Notes under the pieces: generated by a model
What the model was told of the DNA's origin: nothing
Seen by the model: the letters and a program-made list of their open reading frames with translations, nothing else
Databases searched by the model: none
Made by a program: the position numbers and the translations under genes
In this document: piece by piece, positions 1 through 12,119 of the stretch
Layout of the letters: the number at the start of each line of letters is the position of its first letter
How positions within the stretch are numbered: the first letter of the stretch is position 1
Assembly: GCA_015847255.1 (NCBI GenBank)
Contig: JADLZK010010478.1
Location: forward strand, 62,001 to 126,000
Source of the DNA: Hyparrhenia diplandra
Lineage: Eukaryota > Streptophyta > Magnoliopsida > Poales > Poaceae
DNA length: 64,000 nucleotides
Reading direction: 5' to 3'

Positions 1-320
1 GAGCGCGCCAGTGGACGTGAGGGGCTCGGACTCAGCCGTCGGGGCGCGTCGGTGGCTGCGGCGGCGTGGGTTCGAGGACGAGGTGGTGGCGTGGCCGCGG
101 CCGCGGCCGGCGGCGCCCACGTGCCGGAAGGCTCGCGCGGAGGTTAGAAAGGTGGAGAGCTTCGCTGCTGCGGCGGCGGCGGGCGCGGCGGAGGAGCATC
201 CGGCGGTGGTGGGTCCGGGAGTAGTTCCGGTGCCCGCCCTGGCGGCGGCGGCGGCAGGAGATGGGCGCTGGGCGGGGTAGAAGGCGGAGGAGGGGGCGCT
301 CTGCCGTGCCCGTTTTCAGG
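1..320. other. GC-rich segment, possibly the 5' end of a gene lying off the window
   Basis: The first 320 bases are very GC-rich and full of GGC/GCG triplets, like the first exon and upstream region of many grass genes. Open frames exist on both strands, but none shows a recognisable domain. The only minus-strand ATG is at 200-198 and it leads into an Arg/Pro-rich frame that stops within the segment. A minus-strand gene running leftwards out of the window is the likeliest explanation; I cannot confirm it. Confidence 0.25.
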
Positions 321-1290
321 CGAGGAGAGGAGAACTAGCGAAATTTACAGGACAACCGTTAAACCGTTGGATCAGGATCGTGCGGCTTATGGTACAAGTC
401 ACAGGAAGTGTTAACATTGTCTCGTTCTCTCGCGCAGTGTGGTTCAATGATTTTGCAGTAGTCTGATCTCTTATCTCTGTTTTGTTTTCATGAAAGGATT
501 ACATGAAAAAAAAAATGTATTTAGGTATTGGTAATTCGGTACAATCTATTTTTCATGTATATATGAGTAGGCAGCCAATTTACCAAATAATTTCTCATAC
601 TGCTTTTGCTCCTCTAGAGCAGTTGACATAGAGCAGGAGCCGAAACTATACCCAAACAGGCCAGGCTCTCCGGTTAACAAGATCCATACTCTCTCCGTTC
701 TAAATTATAAATCGCGACCGATTGCGCACCTAAATTTAATAATATGTCGAGATACATAAAGAAAATGGATGAACCCAATTTAATCACTCTTGCCTTTTCC
801 TCTCCCCCTTATTTTCTATATACTACAAACCATTTTATCATCTTAAATATGTGCACCAAGGTTCAAATCTTGGTCGGTAAATTCACCAACCTACACTGTA
901 ACACCAAACATTGGTGTTTCTCACAACAAATAAAGGAGCAAAAAAAAATCTGACTAACAAACAAAAAAAAAAATTCAAGCAATGTAGATATATCACAGCT
1001 GTCGCAGTGCAGCTGCCGCGCCGCATCTTCATGGGCACTAGTGTTCATGGGAGAAAGAAACTTCATCCTTCAGGTGATATATGCCAACATAGCAATAACA
1101 CCTTTATTACCACAGCTCAGCTCATGAACATTTACATCGGCTTCACTTTACAAACTGCATGAGTAATTTTATTCGTCTCACATGGCCTTTTTTCGAAACA
1201 CAACAGATAGGCAGATATTCACAGAAGGAAATGTTTTTTTTTTTGAAGGAAAAGGCAGATATTCACAGATCTTCATATATTATTAGAGTT
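321..1290. other. Intergenic region and 3' flank of aconitase
   Basis: AT-rich, non-coding as far as I can see. It includes the probable 3' UTR of the minus-strand aconitase gene (below 1291) and one MITE-like end near 688. The short open frames here have no coding character and overlap each other on both strands. Confidence 0.5.
686..760. mobile_element. Stowaway-like MITE terminus, truncated
   Basis: The stretch starting TACTCTCTCCGTTCTAAATT resembles the terminal inverted repeat of Stowaway-type (Tc1/mariner) MITEs of grasses, which typically begin CTCCCTCCGT and continue into an ATTATAA-type sequence. I do not find the matching inverted end within the next few hundred bases, so this is an isolated end or a decayed copy. 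Confidence 0.35.
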
Positions 1291-4200
1291 TTACTGCTGC
1301 TGTTGCTGCTTCACAAGATTCCTCAGAACGTAGTGAAGAATCCCGCCATGATCAAAGTAAGCCAGCTCCACCTGCAAAAAAAAAGTTTTCTCTGTTATTC
1401 GTTACACAATTCATACTACTTTAAAATCAATACAATTTTTCTTTCAAAAGAAAAATCAATACAATTTGATTGGCGCTAACTGCTAAGCTTGTAGGTTAGT
1501 ATTTGAAAAGGCACTGTTTCATCTCACAGGATGAGCCTAAGTGGTCTATGTGCTTGAAATGAATGCCCAGAAACTTTATTTCGGTATTCAGTTTCGCATC
1601 CTTTTTACCCGAGAACTTACCATGGTATCAATCCGGAGCTTGCAGGTGAATGACTTCCCAGTGTCAATGACCACTTGGACATCTTGGCCCGGCTGTATCT
1701 CACTCACATTGGTAGGGAGCCTTATCGTGTAACGCTCATGACCGGTGAGCCCCAGAGAATCAGCATCCTCACCAGGCTTGAAGCACAGTGGTAACACTCC
1801 CATTCCCACGAGGTTGCTGCGGTGGATCCTCTCGAAACTCTTGGCGATCACTGCTTTGATCCCCTGATAACATAGTTCTGTCAAAGAAATGTTCCTAGTT
1901 TCCGGTAGCCAGCAAAGAAATGGCAGTTATATGATATGCATATACCAGTAACATTGGTCCCTTGGCAGCCCAATCCCGAGAACTTCCACTGCCGTATTCC
2001 TCTCCAGCCAACACTATGGTTTGATGCCCATCAGCTTTGTATCTCTGAAGTCAGATGCATTTTGAAAGTTAAGTTGGCTATAAAACAGGTCATATACTCT
2101 GGTAACATGGTGTACTCACCTTTGGCTACCATCTAAGGTTATTTGTTCAAAGGTCTAGTTAGTATGAAGTAAAAAAGGACACTATGTTTCATTCATAATT
2201 AATTCAATGAACTGAGCCTAGCTCAGTTGGCCGACAAAGGCGAATCAAGTGCCTATTTGTTCTTAATATAATGCTGAACACTATCTCGACAGAACGTAGC
2301 TTGGGTAAGAAGAACTGACCATTGCAGCATCAAACACGAAAAGCTTCTCACTTGTAGGGACATGAATTGTCTTTGGTCCAACTTCTCCATTTAACAGCCT
2401 ATTCACAATTCTGATATTTGCAAAGGTTCCTCGTGCCATCACTTCGTCGTTGCCCCGACGGCTTCCATAAGAATTGAAATCCTTTGGCTGCACACCTCGC
2501 TCAAGCAGGTACTTTGCCAGCAGGGCTGTCTCTGGGGATGCTCCCAGCTGGTGAGATGTGGTCAGTCGTGATGCTGTCACCGAACTTCAACAGGCAATAG
2601 GCATTCTCTATGCTGCGTGGACCTGGCGGAGTAGGTGTTATATCCTTGAAGAACGGAGGATCATGAATGTAGGTGGAACTGGGGTCCCATGGGAAGCGCT
2701 TTGCCTTGGGAACTGGCAGCTGGTTCCACATTGGGTTGCCCTGCGTGATTGCTTCATAGGTGCTCGGAACATGTCAGGTAGCACACTTTCGATTGCTCAA
2801 CCTGGTAAATGTTATAATCAACCTTAAGGCATGATAAGTGCATTCCAATATGATAAATGCATACTGAGCAATTTGGAAGAATACGGCAATTTACCTCTGC
2901 AATTTCTTCATTTGATGGCCATATGTCCTTGAAGTACACATCTTTTCCATCTTTTCCTTTCCCAATTGGTTCCGTCTCAAAATCAATATCAACCTAATGT
3001 AAATGTATACATACGGACAACATACAAGAATTTATCCATGGTGTCGACACCAGAAAAACAAGAATCAGTGAAGGGCAAACCCAGTGCTTACTGTGCCAGC
3101 AAGGGCATAGGCCACAACCAGAGGAGGGGATGCAAGATAATTGGCCTGAACCAATGCATGAATTCGCCCTTCGAAGTTCCTGTTACCAGAGAGTACTGCA
3201 GCCGCAACGATATCTGACAAAAGCATGCCAAATAATATGGGATTTCATTTTCTGAAGTATAATCGAGCATGAAAAAAAATCAGGAAAATTTGATTAGTTA
3301 ATATGTATGAAGTTACCGTTGTCAGTAACTGCCTTAGCAACATCTTCATCAAGCTCCCCAGAGTTACCAATGCATGTTGTGCAGCCATATCCAATTAAGT
3401 TGAAGCCTAGATGATCTAAATACTTTTGCAAGCCACTGATTTTTGCGACATAAGTCAGGATTTGAAGATAAACAAAATTTCAGGTTTAAAACTACTAGGG
3501 AGGGACGGAAATACTACCTTTTCAGCAGATATTTGGTCACTGCCCCGGATCCTGGCGCAAGACTAGTTTTAATCCATGGATTAACCTGTCAATAGACCAA
3601 AGTTAGCAAAGCATGCTGTGTTGAGAAGTAATTTGGCAGTGAAGACTCACCTGAAGGCCAAGCTCACACGCCTTCTTTGCAACAAGGCCAGCACCAAGCA
3701 TGACACTTGGATTTGAGGTATTTGTGCAACTTGTTATGGCAGCAATCACAATGCTACCATGTCTAATCTCTGCAGGTTGTCCATGGAAGGTGAACTTGAC
3801 AAATTTATCCTGTTGCTCTTTAGGAATGCCAAAGCCCTGTAGTAACCCAAACAAAAATTGTAGACAACAAATATATTACTGTTCTGTTGGTGGGCACAAC
3901 AGAAATTGTGTAAGGATAGGCAATTTTACTATCATGGATGCAGGCAACATTGAAGTTAGTTTAGTACTCTTACCTTAAAACCAATTTTATTACCGAGGCA
4001 GGCACGCCAGTCTGCTTTCATATCTTTCAGAGCAACGCGGTCATGAGGTCTATTTTATACATAACAATGATAAGGTGCAATCGTCTTCAGAGAGGAAAAA
4101 AAAAACTAGGTAGCAAAGGAAGTTACCTTTTCGGGCCTGAAACACATGGTTCAACATCTGCTAAATCTAACTCTAGGTAAGACGAGTAAACTCTTTCTGT

Positions 4201-7074
4201 TTGAGTCTGAAAATACAGTTCTGTATTAGACATATGTTTCCTTTGGTATCTGAGATAGTATCACCAATGATGCTAACCTCGTTGTAATCAACAAACATGT
4301 TGTTAGCTCGAAGATATGCCTCCACCATCTCAACCTATTTGCAAGGACATCAAAACATAAGAAACTATTGGACCAAAAAGGAATGTCCAGACTACAATAG
4401 AATGGATCCGTCGAAATGTTTACTGAGAACAATAGTCAACTTAGGTGAGAAATGGAAGCACACCTTTTCATCACTTCTCCCTGTCAGCTTCAGGTATCCA
4501 AGGGTCACATGATCAACAGGGAAGAAGCCCATTGTTGCACCGTATTCTGGTGACATGTTAGCAATTGTTGCCCTGTTAGCAACTGCTAACTCACTCATCC
4601 CCTCACCTACACGCAAAACCCTCCTGTTATGATAATATTAAAAATTGAAGTTGTATAAAAATTGACAGAAGTAAAGTTTTACCATAAAACTCAACAAATT
4701 TGCCAACAACACCATGCTTCCTAAGAATATGTGTCACTGTCAGTACTAGGTCGGTTGCAGTAACACCATCACGCAATTTCCCTGACAGTTTAAATCCAAC
4801 TACACTGGGCAAGACCATGCTCATTGGCTGTACATTCAGAAAAGTACTGCATCAGACAAAATCAAAATAGAGGTCGACATGCAATTTTTTTTTTTTTTTT
4901 TTTTTGAGACCACCCGTTCTTGGCGTTTTTCAGACATGCAAATAGAATATCTTAATGAACATTTTTTAGAGACTGAAGATCTCTGTTTTATTACCTGGCC
5001 AAGCATTGTAGCTTCTGCTTCAATTCCCCAACACCCCAGCCAGCAACCCCCATTCCATCAATCATAGTAGTGTGAGAATCCGTTCCCAGCACGCTGTCAA
5101 GATATAAAATGCCATCGGTATTGAAAACAACTCGTCCAAGATATTCAAGATTCACCTGAAAAAATTAGAGGGAAATAAACTCAAGAAGCATAATGCAAAT
5201 TAAGGTCCCCAAAAATTTGGCAACTCGAACTGTTCAGCCTACAGAAAAACAAACTGCACCTGGTGAACAATTCCTGAACCTGGTGGAACAATAAGCATAT
5301 TATTGAATGCCATAGAGCCCCACCGAAGGAAGGCGAAACGCTCCTTGTTCCTGTCGAATTCACGCTGCATATTAGCTTGGAGGGCATTCTCTGATTTTAC
5401 CACATCAGCTTGTACCGAATGATCAATGACTAGGTCCACTGGAATCTGTAAGCGAATAGCAAAAAGGCGAGAAATTGAGAAGTATTAGAAGATGACCAGT
5501 CGTGTGACCATTTTTACATGATGATTCTAATGTATTGGTATATTGAGTGCTACCTACCAGGGGATCAATCTTGCCAGGATCATCACCCAGTTGGGCCATA
5601 GCATCACGCATGCTTGCAAGATCAACTATAGCTGGAACACCAGTGAAATCCTTCAAACAGAGAAAAATGAATAGTTATTTTACACCACATGCATGAAGCG
5701 AAGGATGAAGTCAGGTCACTTGCACACCTGGAGAAGCACACGGGCAGGCTTGAACGGTATCTCCACTAGCTTGGGAGCGGTATTCTCCCAGTCAATGATA
5801 TTTTCGACATCCTTCTCTGTAATCTGAAAACCGTCACAATTGCGGATGGCTGACTCCAGTAGATACCGGATAGAGTATGGCAACCTTTCTGAAAACGGAA
5901 TGCATAAATGAATTACAAATTGTAAGGCTTGGTATGTCATATCTTCTTGGGGATCTTCATATTGTGGTGTATAAACACCGCCGCATTTTCTCAGCTAAGA
6001 AGAGCTTACCTATCCTAGGATCATTCAGGGCTGGTAAGCTGTAGTACTTCCCGTACTCTCCACCACCTGGCTTTGGAAGGCTTGTCAGGACGTGCCCAAA
6101 GCGGCTATTACCATCAGCTGCAGTAAGGTCACATACAGAGACCAGTATTAAAGAGTGGTAATGAAACGACAAGCAACAACCATTAGGAATTCAAAACCAT
6201 AGAGATCTACAATTTATTAGGGACTGTTTGAAACATAGGAACTTCCCAAGAATGAGTTCAATTTCATAAGAAAAATGCAGGAATAGGAAAAAGATTCCCG
6301 TTTTACAAACAGGTGAGATGATCAGCGACATCTGGCTGCTTGGAACTACTTGATCGGTCACCTAATACAACTTCAAATCTCCGAACTACCCAAAATACAA
6401 ACCAGAATGTATGACAACTCTTCTCCTTCTCACATATATAGAGAGAAAGAAAACAGCGAACGATGCGCATGATGAACAACACCGTGCACCTCTCAAATCG
6501 AAAAAAAAATGGTACTAGCGCTTTATTTACTTTTTATTTTTTTTTTTTTTTTTTTTTGAAGAAACTGAAGGAGCCGAGGCTCCTGCAGAAATTTATTAAA
6601 CAGCAAGTAGAATGAAGTTACAGAAAGAAACAAAAAAGGGATTACAAGCTGGCTGAGGAGGTGAGCCAGCAAATTAAGGAACTTTAAAAGAAAGAAAGAA
6701 AACATAATCAGTTATAAACTTTGTAGCCATTGCTCAAACTGAAAAGAGACACTTGGTTTCACCCTGAATTTTTATTTTTACCGTCGAACAACACTTTTTT
6801 TTTGTTGCGAGAAAAGAGGGTGCTGAGGAGCATTACCCATGGTGGCGAGTCCGCGCCACGCAGACGACGCAGGCCGCTCGGTGATCGCGGCGCCTGAGGA
6901 GCACCGGCACGGCGCGGCCGCCGCCGACCCGAAGAGGCGAGACGAGGTGAGCCGACGCTCGGAGTCGGAGGGCGCGAGGAAGCGGGCGGCCCCAGCGAGC
7001 GGTGTAGCCGCGGACCGGGAGGAGGAGAGGCGGCGTAGACTGTGGCGGAGAGGCGAGGCGGCCGCTCTGTACAT
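1291..7074 (-). CDS. ACO: Aconitate hydratase, plant IRP1-type, mitochondrial-targeting form (20 exons)
   Basis: Isomerises citrate to isocitrate with a [4Fe-4S] cluster. Coding exons (high to low): 7074-6837, 6117-6010, 5888-5728, 5650-5558, 5445-5260, 5155-4995, 4827-4683, 4606-4464, 4334-4278, 4206-4127, 4049-3974, 3836-3651, 3585-3518, 3435-3317, 3213-3092, 2993-2895, 2801-2320, 2044-1946, 1863-1621, 1371-1291; GT-AG introns. Corrected for indels it encodes about 981 residues. Residues 1-79 are Arg/Ser/Ala-rich, like a mitochondrial presequence. Cluster cysteines C520 (TSCTNTSNPS) and C586/C589 (GYGCTTCIGNSG) keep the spacing of IRP1. GSRRGNDEVMARGTF and YGSGSSRDWAAKG carry substrate-binding Arg/Ser. 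The start ATG is at 7074 (MYRAAASPLRH); an upstream in-frame ATG at 7203 is less likely. It ends in five glutamines. Four indels break the frame: 1 base extra (2513-2515), 1 missing (about 2765), 2 extra (about 2783), 1 missing in a G-run (5026-5029). Dual cytosol/mitochondrion location is known for the family, not shown here. Confidence 0.95.
4884..4907 (+). repeat. Poly(T) tract in an aconitase intron
   Basis: An uninterrupted T-run of more than 20 bases lies in the intron between exons 4995-5155 and 4683-4827. It could be the poly(A) tail of an old retroposed sequence inserted in sense with the gene, but no element body is recognisable. Confidence 0.6.
6536..6690. mobile_element. Poly(T)-headed retroposon (LINE/SINE 3' end-like) in aconitase intron 1
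   Basis: A T-run at 6539-6557 is followed by GAAGAAACTGAAGGAGCCGA, an inverted pair GAGCC...GGCTC and AATTTATTAAACAGC. Grass LINE 3' ends in antisense often show this layout: poly(T), a short GGAGC..GCTCC-type hairpin, then TTTATTAA-like sequence. No reverse-transcriptase coding is present, so at most a short 5'-truncated copy. Confidence 0.35.
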
Positions 7075-7380
7075 CGTCGCTGCGCTGCGGCGACTGGCGA
7101 GTGACAAAGAAGAGCGGGAGCTGCCCCTGCACCTACCGAAAGGAAGGCTGCTTTGGAGGGAACTCGGACCGCGCGCGAGAAGGTGCGCGGGCCCCGACGG
7201 CAACGGACAGGTGGGGGGCGTTCTGGAGGGCGCCTCTGGAGGTTTCGTGACTCGTGAGCGCGTGTCAGACTGTGTCAGTCAGTCAGTGCCACGGCGGCGC
7301 GGGGCCGGCGCCCAGCGTGTCTCCCATCCTATCTTGTCCTACCTCGATCGTGATCTGCTGACCGAGGCACTCAGTTGAGC
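7075..7380 (-). promoter_or_regulatory. 5' leader and proximal promoter of aconitase
   Basis: GC-rich sequence directly upstream of the aconitase start codon, carrying an in-frame upstream ATG at 7203 on the minus strand. A TATA-like TATATAAA on the minus strand occurs only further out (about 7482-7490), in the AT-rich flank. Transcription start cannot be fixed from sequence. Confidence 0.4.
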
Positions 7381-7623
7381 ATGGAGACACCTGTAGCCAG
7401 ATCGAGACACTTGTAGCCAGATCGTGGGTACGGAGTATACTACAACTACATAGACTACCATTTCAAAGTTGCAACACTAAGTTTATATATGTCCTTCTAG
7501 TTTAAATATATGTTGAGCGATGGATTGATTTTGTAAATTAACTGTGACGTAAGTGTGTTGTCCGGATGTATTGGAAAAGGTGAAGAGCATATATCATATA
7601 TGAGGCTTAAAGCCTTGAACCGA

Positions 7624-7748
7624 GGGACTAGTAGGTCGGGTGACTACCATTTGTGGCTGACACTTGGGTCATCGGTAAAGAGCAGATGTGGGACTAGGCT
7701 AGGAGGCCGGGTGACTAGCCGCAGGGCTGACACTTAGGTCATCGACAA
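7624..7748 (+). repeat. Two imperfect direct repeats of about 60 bp
   Basis: Copy 1 (about 7624-7682) and copy 2 (about 7690-7748) both read GGGACTAG..., then GGTCGGGTGACTA / GGCCGGGTGACTA, then GGCTGACACTTGGGTCATCG / GGCTGACACTTAGGTCATCG. The following 7765-7890 holds a second weaker pair (GATGAAGACGGCATCAGCCA versus GATGTAGATGGTGTCGGTCA). Such arrays occur near ends of CACTA/Mutator-type transposons, but no terminal repeat was found. Confidence 0.6.
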
Positions 7749-7974
7749 GTGCAAGAGTACATGGATGATGAAGACGGCATCAGCCAAGTCAAGGAGGAGG
7801 TGGATGATGTCATGGCACTTGGAGGAGGCTGAACACATATGTACATGGGGTGATGTAGATGGTGTCGGTCAAGTCAAGAATGAAGGTGAAGGCAATAAGC
7901 TTGGTAGAGGTTGGGCTTGGCGTCGACATTGGTTAGTCACGCTTGTGAGGTGTGCATGAGGGGTTTGTCGGTTT

Positions 7975-8100
7975 GGTCCTCAAACCAGGGTGGATAGTTT
8001 GGTGGTTTGGGCCTCAAAACCATCGGATGATGGTTTGCTAGTTTGGACCTCAAAATCATAAGTGGACGTTTTTCGAGTTTGGACCTCAAAACCCGAGCAG
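7975..8100 (+). repeat. Array of about four degenerate 35-45 bp units with core GTTTGGACCTCAAAA
   Basis: Related cores occur near 7969 (TTTGGTCCTCAAACC), 8006 (TTTGGGCCTCAAAACC), 8041 (TTTGGACCTCAAAATC) and 8078 (TTTGGACCTCAAAACC). Spacing is roughly 35-37 bases. The cores themselves are weakly palindromic. Origin unknown. Confidence 0.6.
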
Positions 8101-8882
8101 AGGTTCTAAGGAGCTGGGCGGCATAAAGGTTGTGTCAAGGAAAAGCAAATCTATCCAGAGGTGTGACCGGCCGATCGACATAAAAAGAGTTAGGCCACTA
8201 TGCCCTCGGGTTAAGTGGTTCGGCTCAAAATGTTTATGGACAGGTTGGTCATGTGTAAATATCCCTATAAATAAGTTTAGAGTTGGTTCAACCATTTTCA
8301 CATCTTCAACATCTTTATTTTATTCTTATAGTTCCCTTCTCTATTAGAATTTGCTGTTGAGTTAAACTATCAAATTTATGTAAAGCTAAGATTTTGAATA
8401 AGAATGGCCGAATCTTTCTCGTGTCCTCTAAAATTAGTGATTTTTGTTCCACTCTGTTATGAGCTTTCTCCATTTTCGTTGTTGAGTCGATGCTAAGCAA
8501 TAGTTTTTGCAAATGAGTTTATAGCTCTGACACCCTATTGATTTATCTCTCGGAATAACAAAAAACTATGAAACTACACAAAAGTGCAATAGATCTCTTA
8601 TTGTCATACTATAAGAAATTACTTCAGCTTAAGGAGTTAGTACATAAAGCTAGACAATTTTTTAATGTTTGTGCTAGATTGCATTCATCACCTGATTAAC
8701 TATTGTGTGAAAGACAATATTGTTATGTTTAGTGTCGATGATAAGTACGTGATAATTTGAGTAAACAGTATAACATACCCAAACAAATGATTTTTTGAGT
8801 AAGATGCATTGATTAAACTCAGTCCTTCTCATTTCCATTTGATTATCTGCTGGAAAAATTCTCGCGCGCGTCTTACCATTTT

Positions 8883-9250
8883 GATCACTAGATTTATTTT
8901 CTCACCCTCTCTCTTGCCTCTTATCATTTTGGTTGACCAAATCTTGACACGATTCATATTTCTCTCGCGCCCTCCCCTTTTGATTACCAAACCCCGAAGG
9001 CTCTCCGTCGCATGCATAGTTTTTTTCTCTCGAAAACGCAAAACAAATGTGCATTATTATATTCAGAGGATGAAAAAGGGGCAAGTGACCATTTGACACA
9101 AAAAAAACACAAAGAACCCCACTCCACACACACACATTGTTGTTGCCCTTAGGAACACTCAACACGATTTCGATCACCGAACTGAATCTTTTTTCCTCAC
9201 TCTCTCGCCCTCTTTCACTTCGGTTGAACCAAAATCTCGACAAGATTCAA
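8883..9250 (+). repeat. Diverged direct repeat pair, pyrimidine-rich
   Basis: Segments near 8883-8960 and 9171-9250 share the order GATCAC..., CTCAC(C)CTCTCT, TCATTTTGGTTGACCAAA / TCACTTCGGTTGAACCAAAA, then TCTTGACACGATTC / TCTCGACAAGATTC. They are diverged copies about 290 bases apart; function unknown. Confidence 0.5.
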
Positions 9251-9844
9251 AGAAGGGGATTTTTGTTTGGTCGGAGCTCTAGTGGTTTTTAAGGAGGTTT
9301 TACTTTTTTTTTTTTTAATTTATTTTAGCCAAATCTTTACAAATTATAGTAAATTATAGAAAAAAAACACATAAAATGAAAAGTTTAATTTTTGTTGAAC
9401 TTGATATGAGTAGATCCACGGTGAATATATAATACGGTATACTTTAGTATAATAAATTTTTTGTTGTAGATTTAGATCTATGCTTTTCTGCAATTAATTG
9501 GAATAATTCATAGTCGTAGTTGCAATGACATTTTTATGGTGGGATAATTATTGTATACTTGAACTATAGTAAAAGTTTCATATTTATTGGATCGTGTATA
9601 ACTTAGTTATATGTTTATTTTTTTAGCTCACGGGCGCCGTTGCACCCAAGTTTCTTTCTCCCACATGGGCGTCGTTGCACCATCTCGGCCACATTTTCTA
9701 CCCTGAGCGGCGTGAAGATTCTTGCTCCAGGTTCTGACAAGAGTCGAAAGCCTGACACATAGATAGTCGTAGGGTTCTAGGTCCTGCTGCTCTGAGCCCT
9801 CACCCTTGCGAGTCTGTTTTGGACACTCCGTGCTCAGGGTCACA

Positions 9845-10454
9845 CTAGAAAAACCGGCGCGGCGTTGCCGCGCGCCTTTGCGTGTGTAGGCCACCTTTTT
9901 TTTATTACTGCGATACGATTGCCTATATTTGAGTTTCTAAGATACTTCCTATTTAATCTTTAATTAATATCTTTAATTTTTAACTTTATAAATTTATATA
10001 TAGGAGGAACCAACTTTGGTAAATTCTTAGTAGTTGAAATACTTTACATTGCACCTGGTAAAAATTAAGGATCAATAATCTCATTTGGTCTTAACTCTGA
10101 ACAAACAGAATGTATCAAGAGATGGACAAACTTAATTGAAACAATTTGTCTCTGCACATGACATATGTTCGGGACTTCACGATCAAAATGAGACCAAACT
10201 TTGTAGTTACACCATAGACAAGATTATCATGTGCATATCCTTTAAAAAGCGCAAGTAGATTCTCATTTGGAAGGATGGAAGCATGGACACCGGTATGCTG
10301 GAGGGGCTTCATCACGTCAAAGGGAGTGGTCACTATTATCGCACCTCCTCTATCCCATGCTTCCGAATCTCGGTTAGTATCACTTTGTCTTGCTTATTAT
10401 CACATCTAATGATGATGCCCTTGATTTTGTAGTACAGCATGTTCTACATAGAGA
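9845..10454 (-). mobile_element. Small non-autonomous Helitron candidate
   Basis: Read on the minus strand, the 3' end is a GC hairpin (GGCGCGCGGCAACGCCGCGCC, arms CGGC/GCCG and GGCG/CGCC around AAC), a 7-base spacer and CTAG, followed by T: the canonical Helitron 3' terminus and A^T target. The 5' end candidate is TCTCTATGTAGAAC at 10454, preceded by A, close to the TCT-rich 5' consensus of plant Helitrons. The 610-bp body has no Rep/helicase. A minus-strand open frame at 10333-10115 could be part of a captured gene, but I do not recognise it. The 3' end is better supported than the 5' end. Confidence 0.5.
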
Positions 10455-11800
10455 TTTGTTAGCAAAAATGGTAATGAATGCTACTTTCTAAATCCTGTTA
10501 AGATACAAAATGAATACAAACAAAAGACAAAAGTAGCTTCTGCAAAGAGACATATTCCGGCAATATAGAAAGGAAATTCATAGCAAAGTGAAGAAAAAAA
10601 AAAAACCTTTGGACCATCTTGATGCATGGTGTCGACTATCACATTCCCTACATTGTAGTTGTAGTAGATTCCAGTTCCAAAGTGCAACTACCTCAAAAAG
10701 TGATATGGAGCAGAATCCCTAGGACTGTGCTGCATAAGAAAGCCATTTCAAGTAATTTCAAAAACACAAGTTATTATACAGACGGTAATTGTTGCCTATT
10801 CTGTTTCACATGCCATTTGAAGGCCTTTTTGGGTTTGAAGGCCTTTTGGGTTGAGCATGCTGACCAAAATGCCCAAAAATTTATTGCTTTATATATTTTG
10901 TGTTGTATGAAACACCTCTTCAAGCATCTAGGCTCATTTCCATGGCTCATTTTAAAGCCTCCATATATTAGATCAAGCTGGGATACTGTACTATATATAG
11001 GAAGGTTCTAATTTAATAGCCTGTGCTTTATTGAAACACTTTTTTTTGAACAAAAGAATGTAAGGACCAGAGACCGGTAAGGACCTCCAGCCAACTAAAT
11101 TAGGCTTCAAAATGCTTGCTGAAGATATTCCCTAGGTTGGGGATAACAACTAGAGTTGCAACTTCAAACCAAATGCCCCTAAATGCCTCTGTAAGTGAAG
11201 AAAAGATAAGATGACAAACTGAGTATCATATAATGATGAAAGATATTTAAATGGTCATGCGAGATTGATGGCTCTGCTCTGCATTTAGATACTGTACCAT
11301 GGCAATTGTATTATATTCATTGGCTGCATGTTAACACTTTTAGATTAGGAGAATTTAGTATTTAAGAATATTTGTTAAATTCTACTCGACTCTAGTTTTT
11401 GTTAATGTTAACCGAATAATTGCAGAGTCTGTGTAAAATAATGGGAATTTGAAATTTTAGTTTTAGGCTGAGCTAGTTAGCATATGTTTTGGATTATAGC
11501 TGATTGAGAAATGACAAGTTAATTTCATGAATTTTATGTTGGAAAATGATGAACATCGTATATGCTGCCTATGAAAGAAAAAAGTGAACCAAACTTTGTT
11601 AATGGTATGTTATCCTTTTACGTAGGAGTATCACTATTTATCTGTGAGAAAGTCCGGATCAAAAAAATGTTACAAATTACTCCTACCATAATAAGATATT
11701 CAATGTATATGTTGCATCAAATTTCCAGAGCAACCCTGATGTAACATGCAAGTCCAATGCATTACACTTCATATAGAAAGGATGCTATGCACATGATTAT
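10455..11800. other. Intergenic, nothing recognised
   Basis: AT-rich sequence without a supportable gene. The longest frame (10619-11011, plus) has cysteine- and aromatic-rich random composition, no domain and no homologous neighbour exon, so it is not called. Confidence 0.5.
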
Positions 11801-12119
11801 TCCTCTCTATATACTAACGTGATCTATGAAAAATGATTAATATTGATTCTCAGCCTGAAAATCATTTCCCCCGCTGCTTTCAACTGAACCTGTATTTGGA
11901 ATAAAAAATCTTTCTTAACATGCCTGTTGAAGAGGCAAACAGAGAAATAATATTGCTTGAATACTGTACAGATTTTTGTTTAAAGCATAGAAGGCAGTTC
12001 TTTCACTTTAAAATTAGATGAAGTCTTCAGGTTCTAAGCTTTTGTTCCCGTATCATAAATAAGGTTATAAGAGATGTTTACAGAGCATCTATTTATTCCA
12101 CATTTAAAAGTAATATTGT

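Larger units (their letters stand above)
7381..9844. other. AT-rich intergenic region with degenerate repeats
   Basis: No gene recognised. It holds three sets of imperfect direct repeats listed separately (7624-7748, 7975-8100, 8883-9250). The regional composition and repeat decay suggest old transposon debris. Confidence 0.5.

Noticed and set aside
5094..5100. An intron acceptor (TTGACAG) inside the aconitase exon 4995-5155
   Set aside because: The protein reads through without a gap (GILYLDSVLGTD), so the AG is exonic.
10115..10333. Possible mitochondrial-carrier fragment because of a TTPFDVMK string on the minus strand
   Set aside because: Only this short string resembles a carrier motif; the downstream residues do not follow the carrier repeat.
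10619..11011. A 130-codon plus-strand open frame
   Set aside because: No domain, random-like composition, AT-rich flanks without splice or promoter signals.
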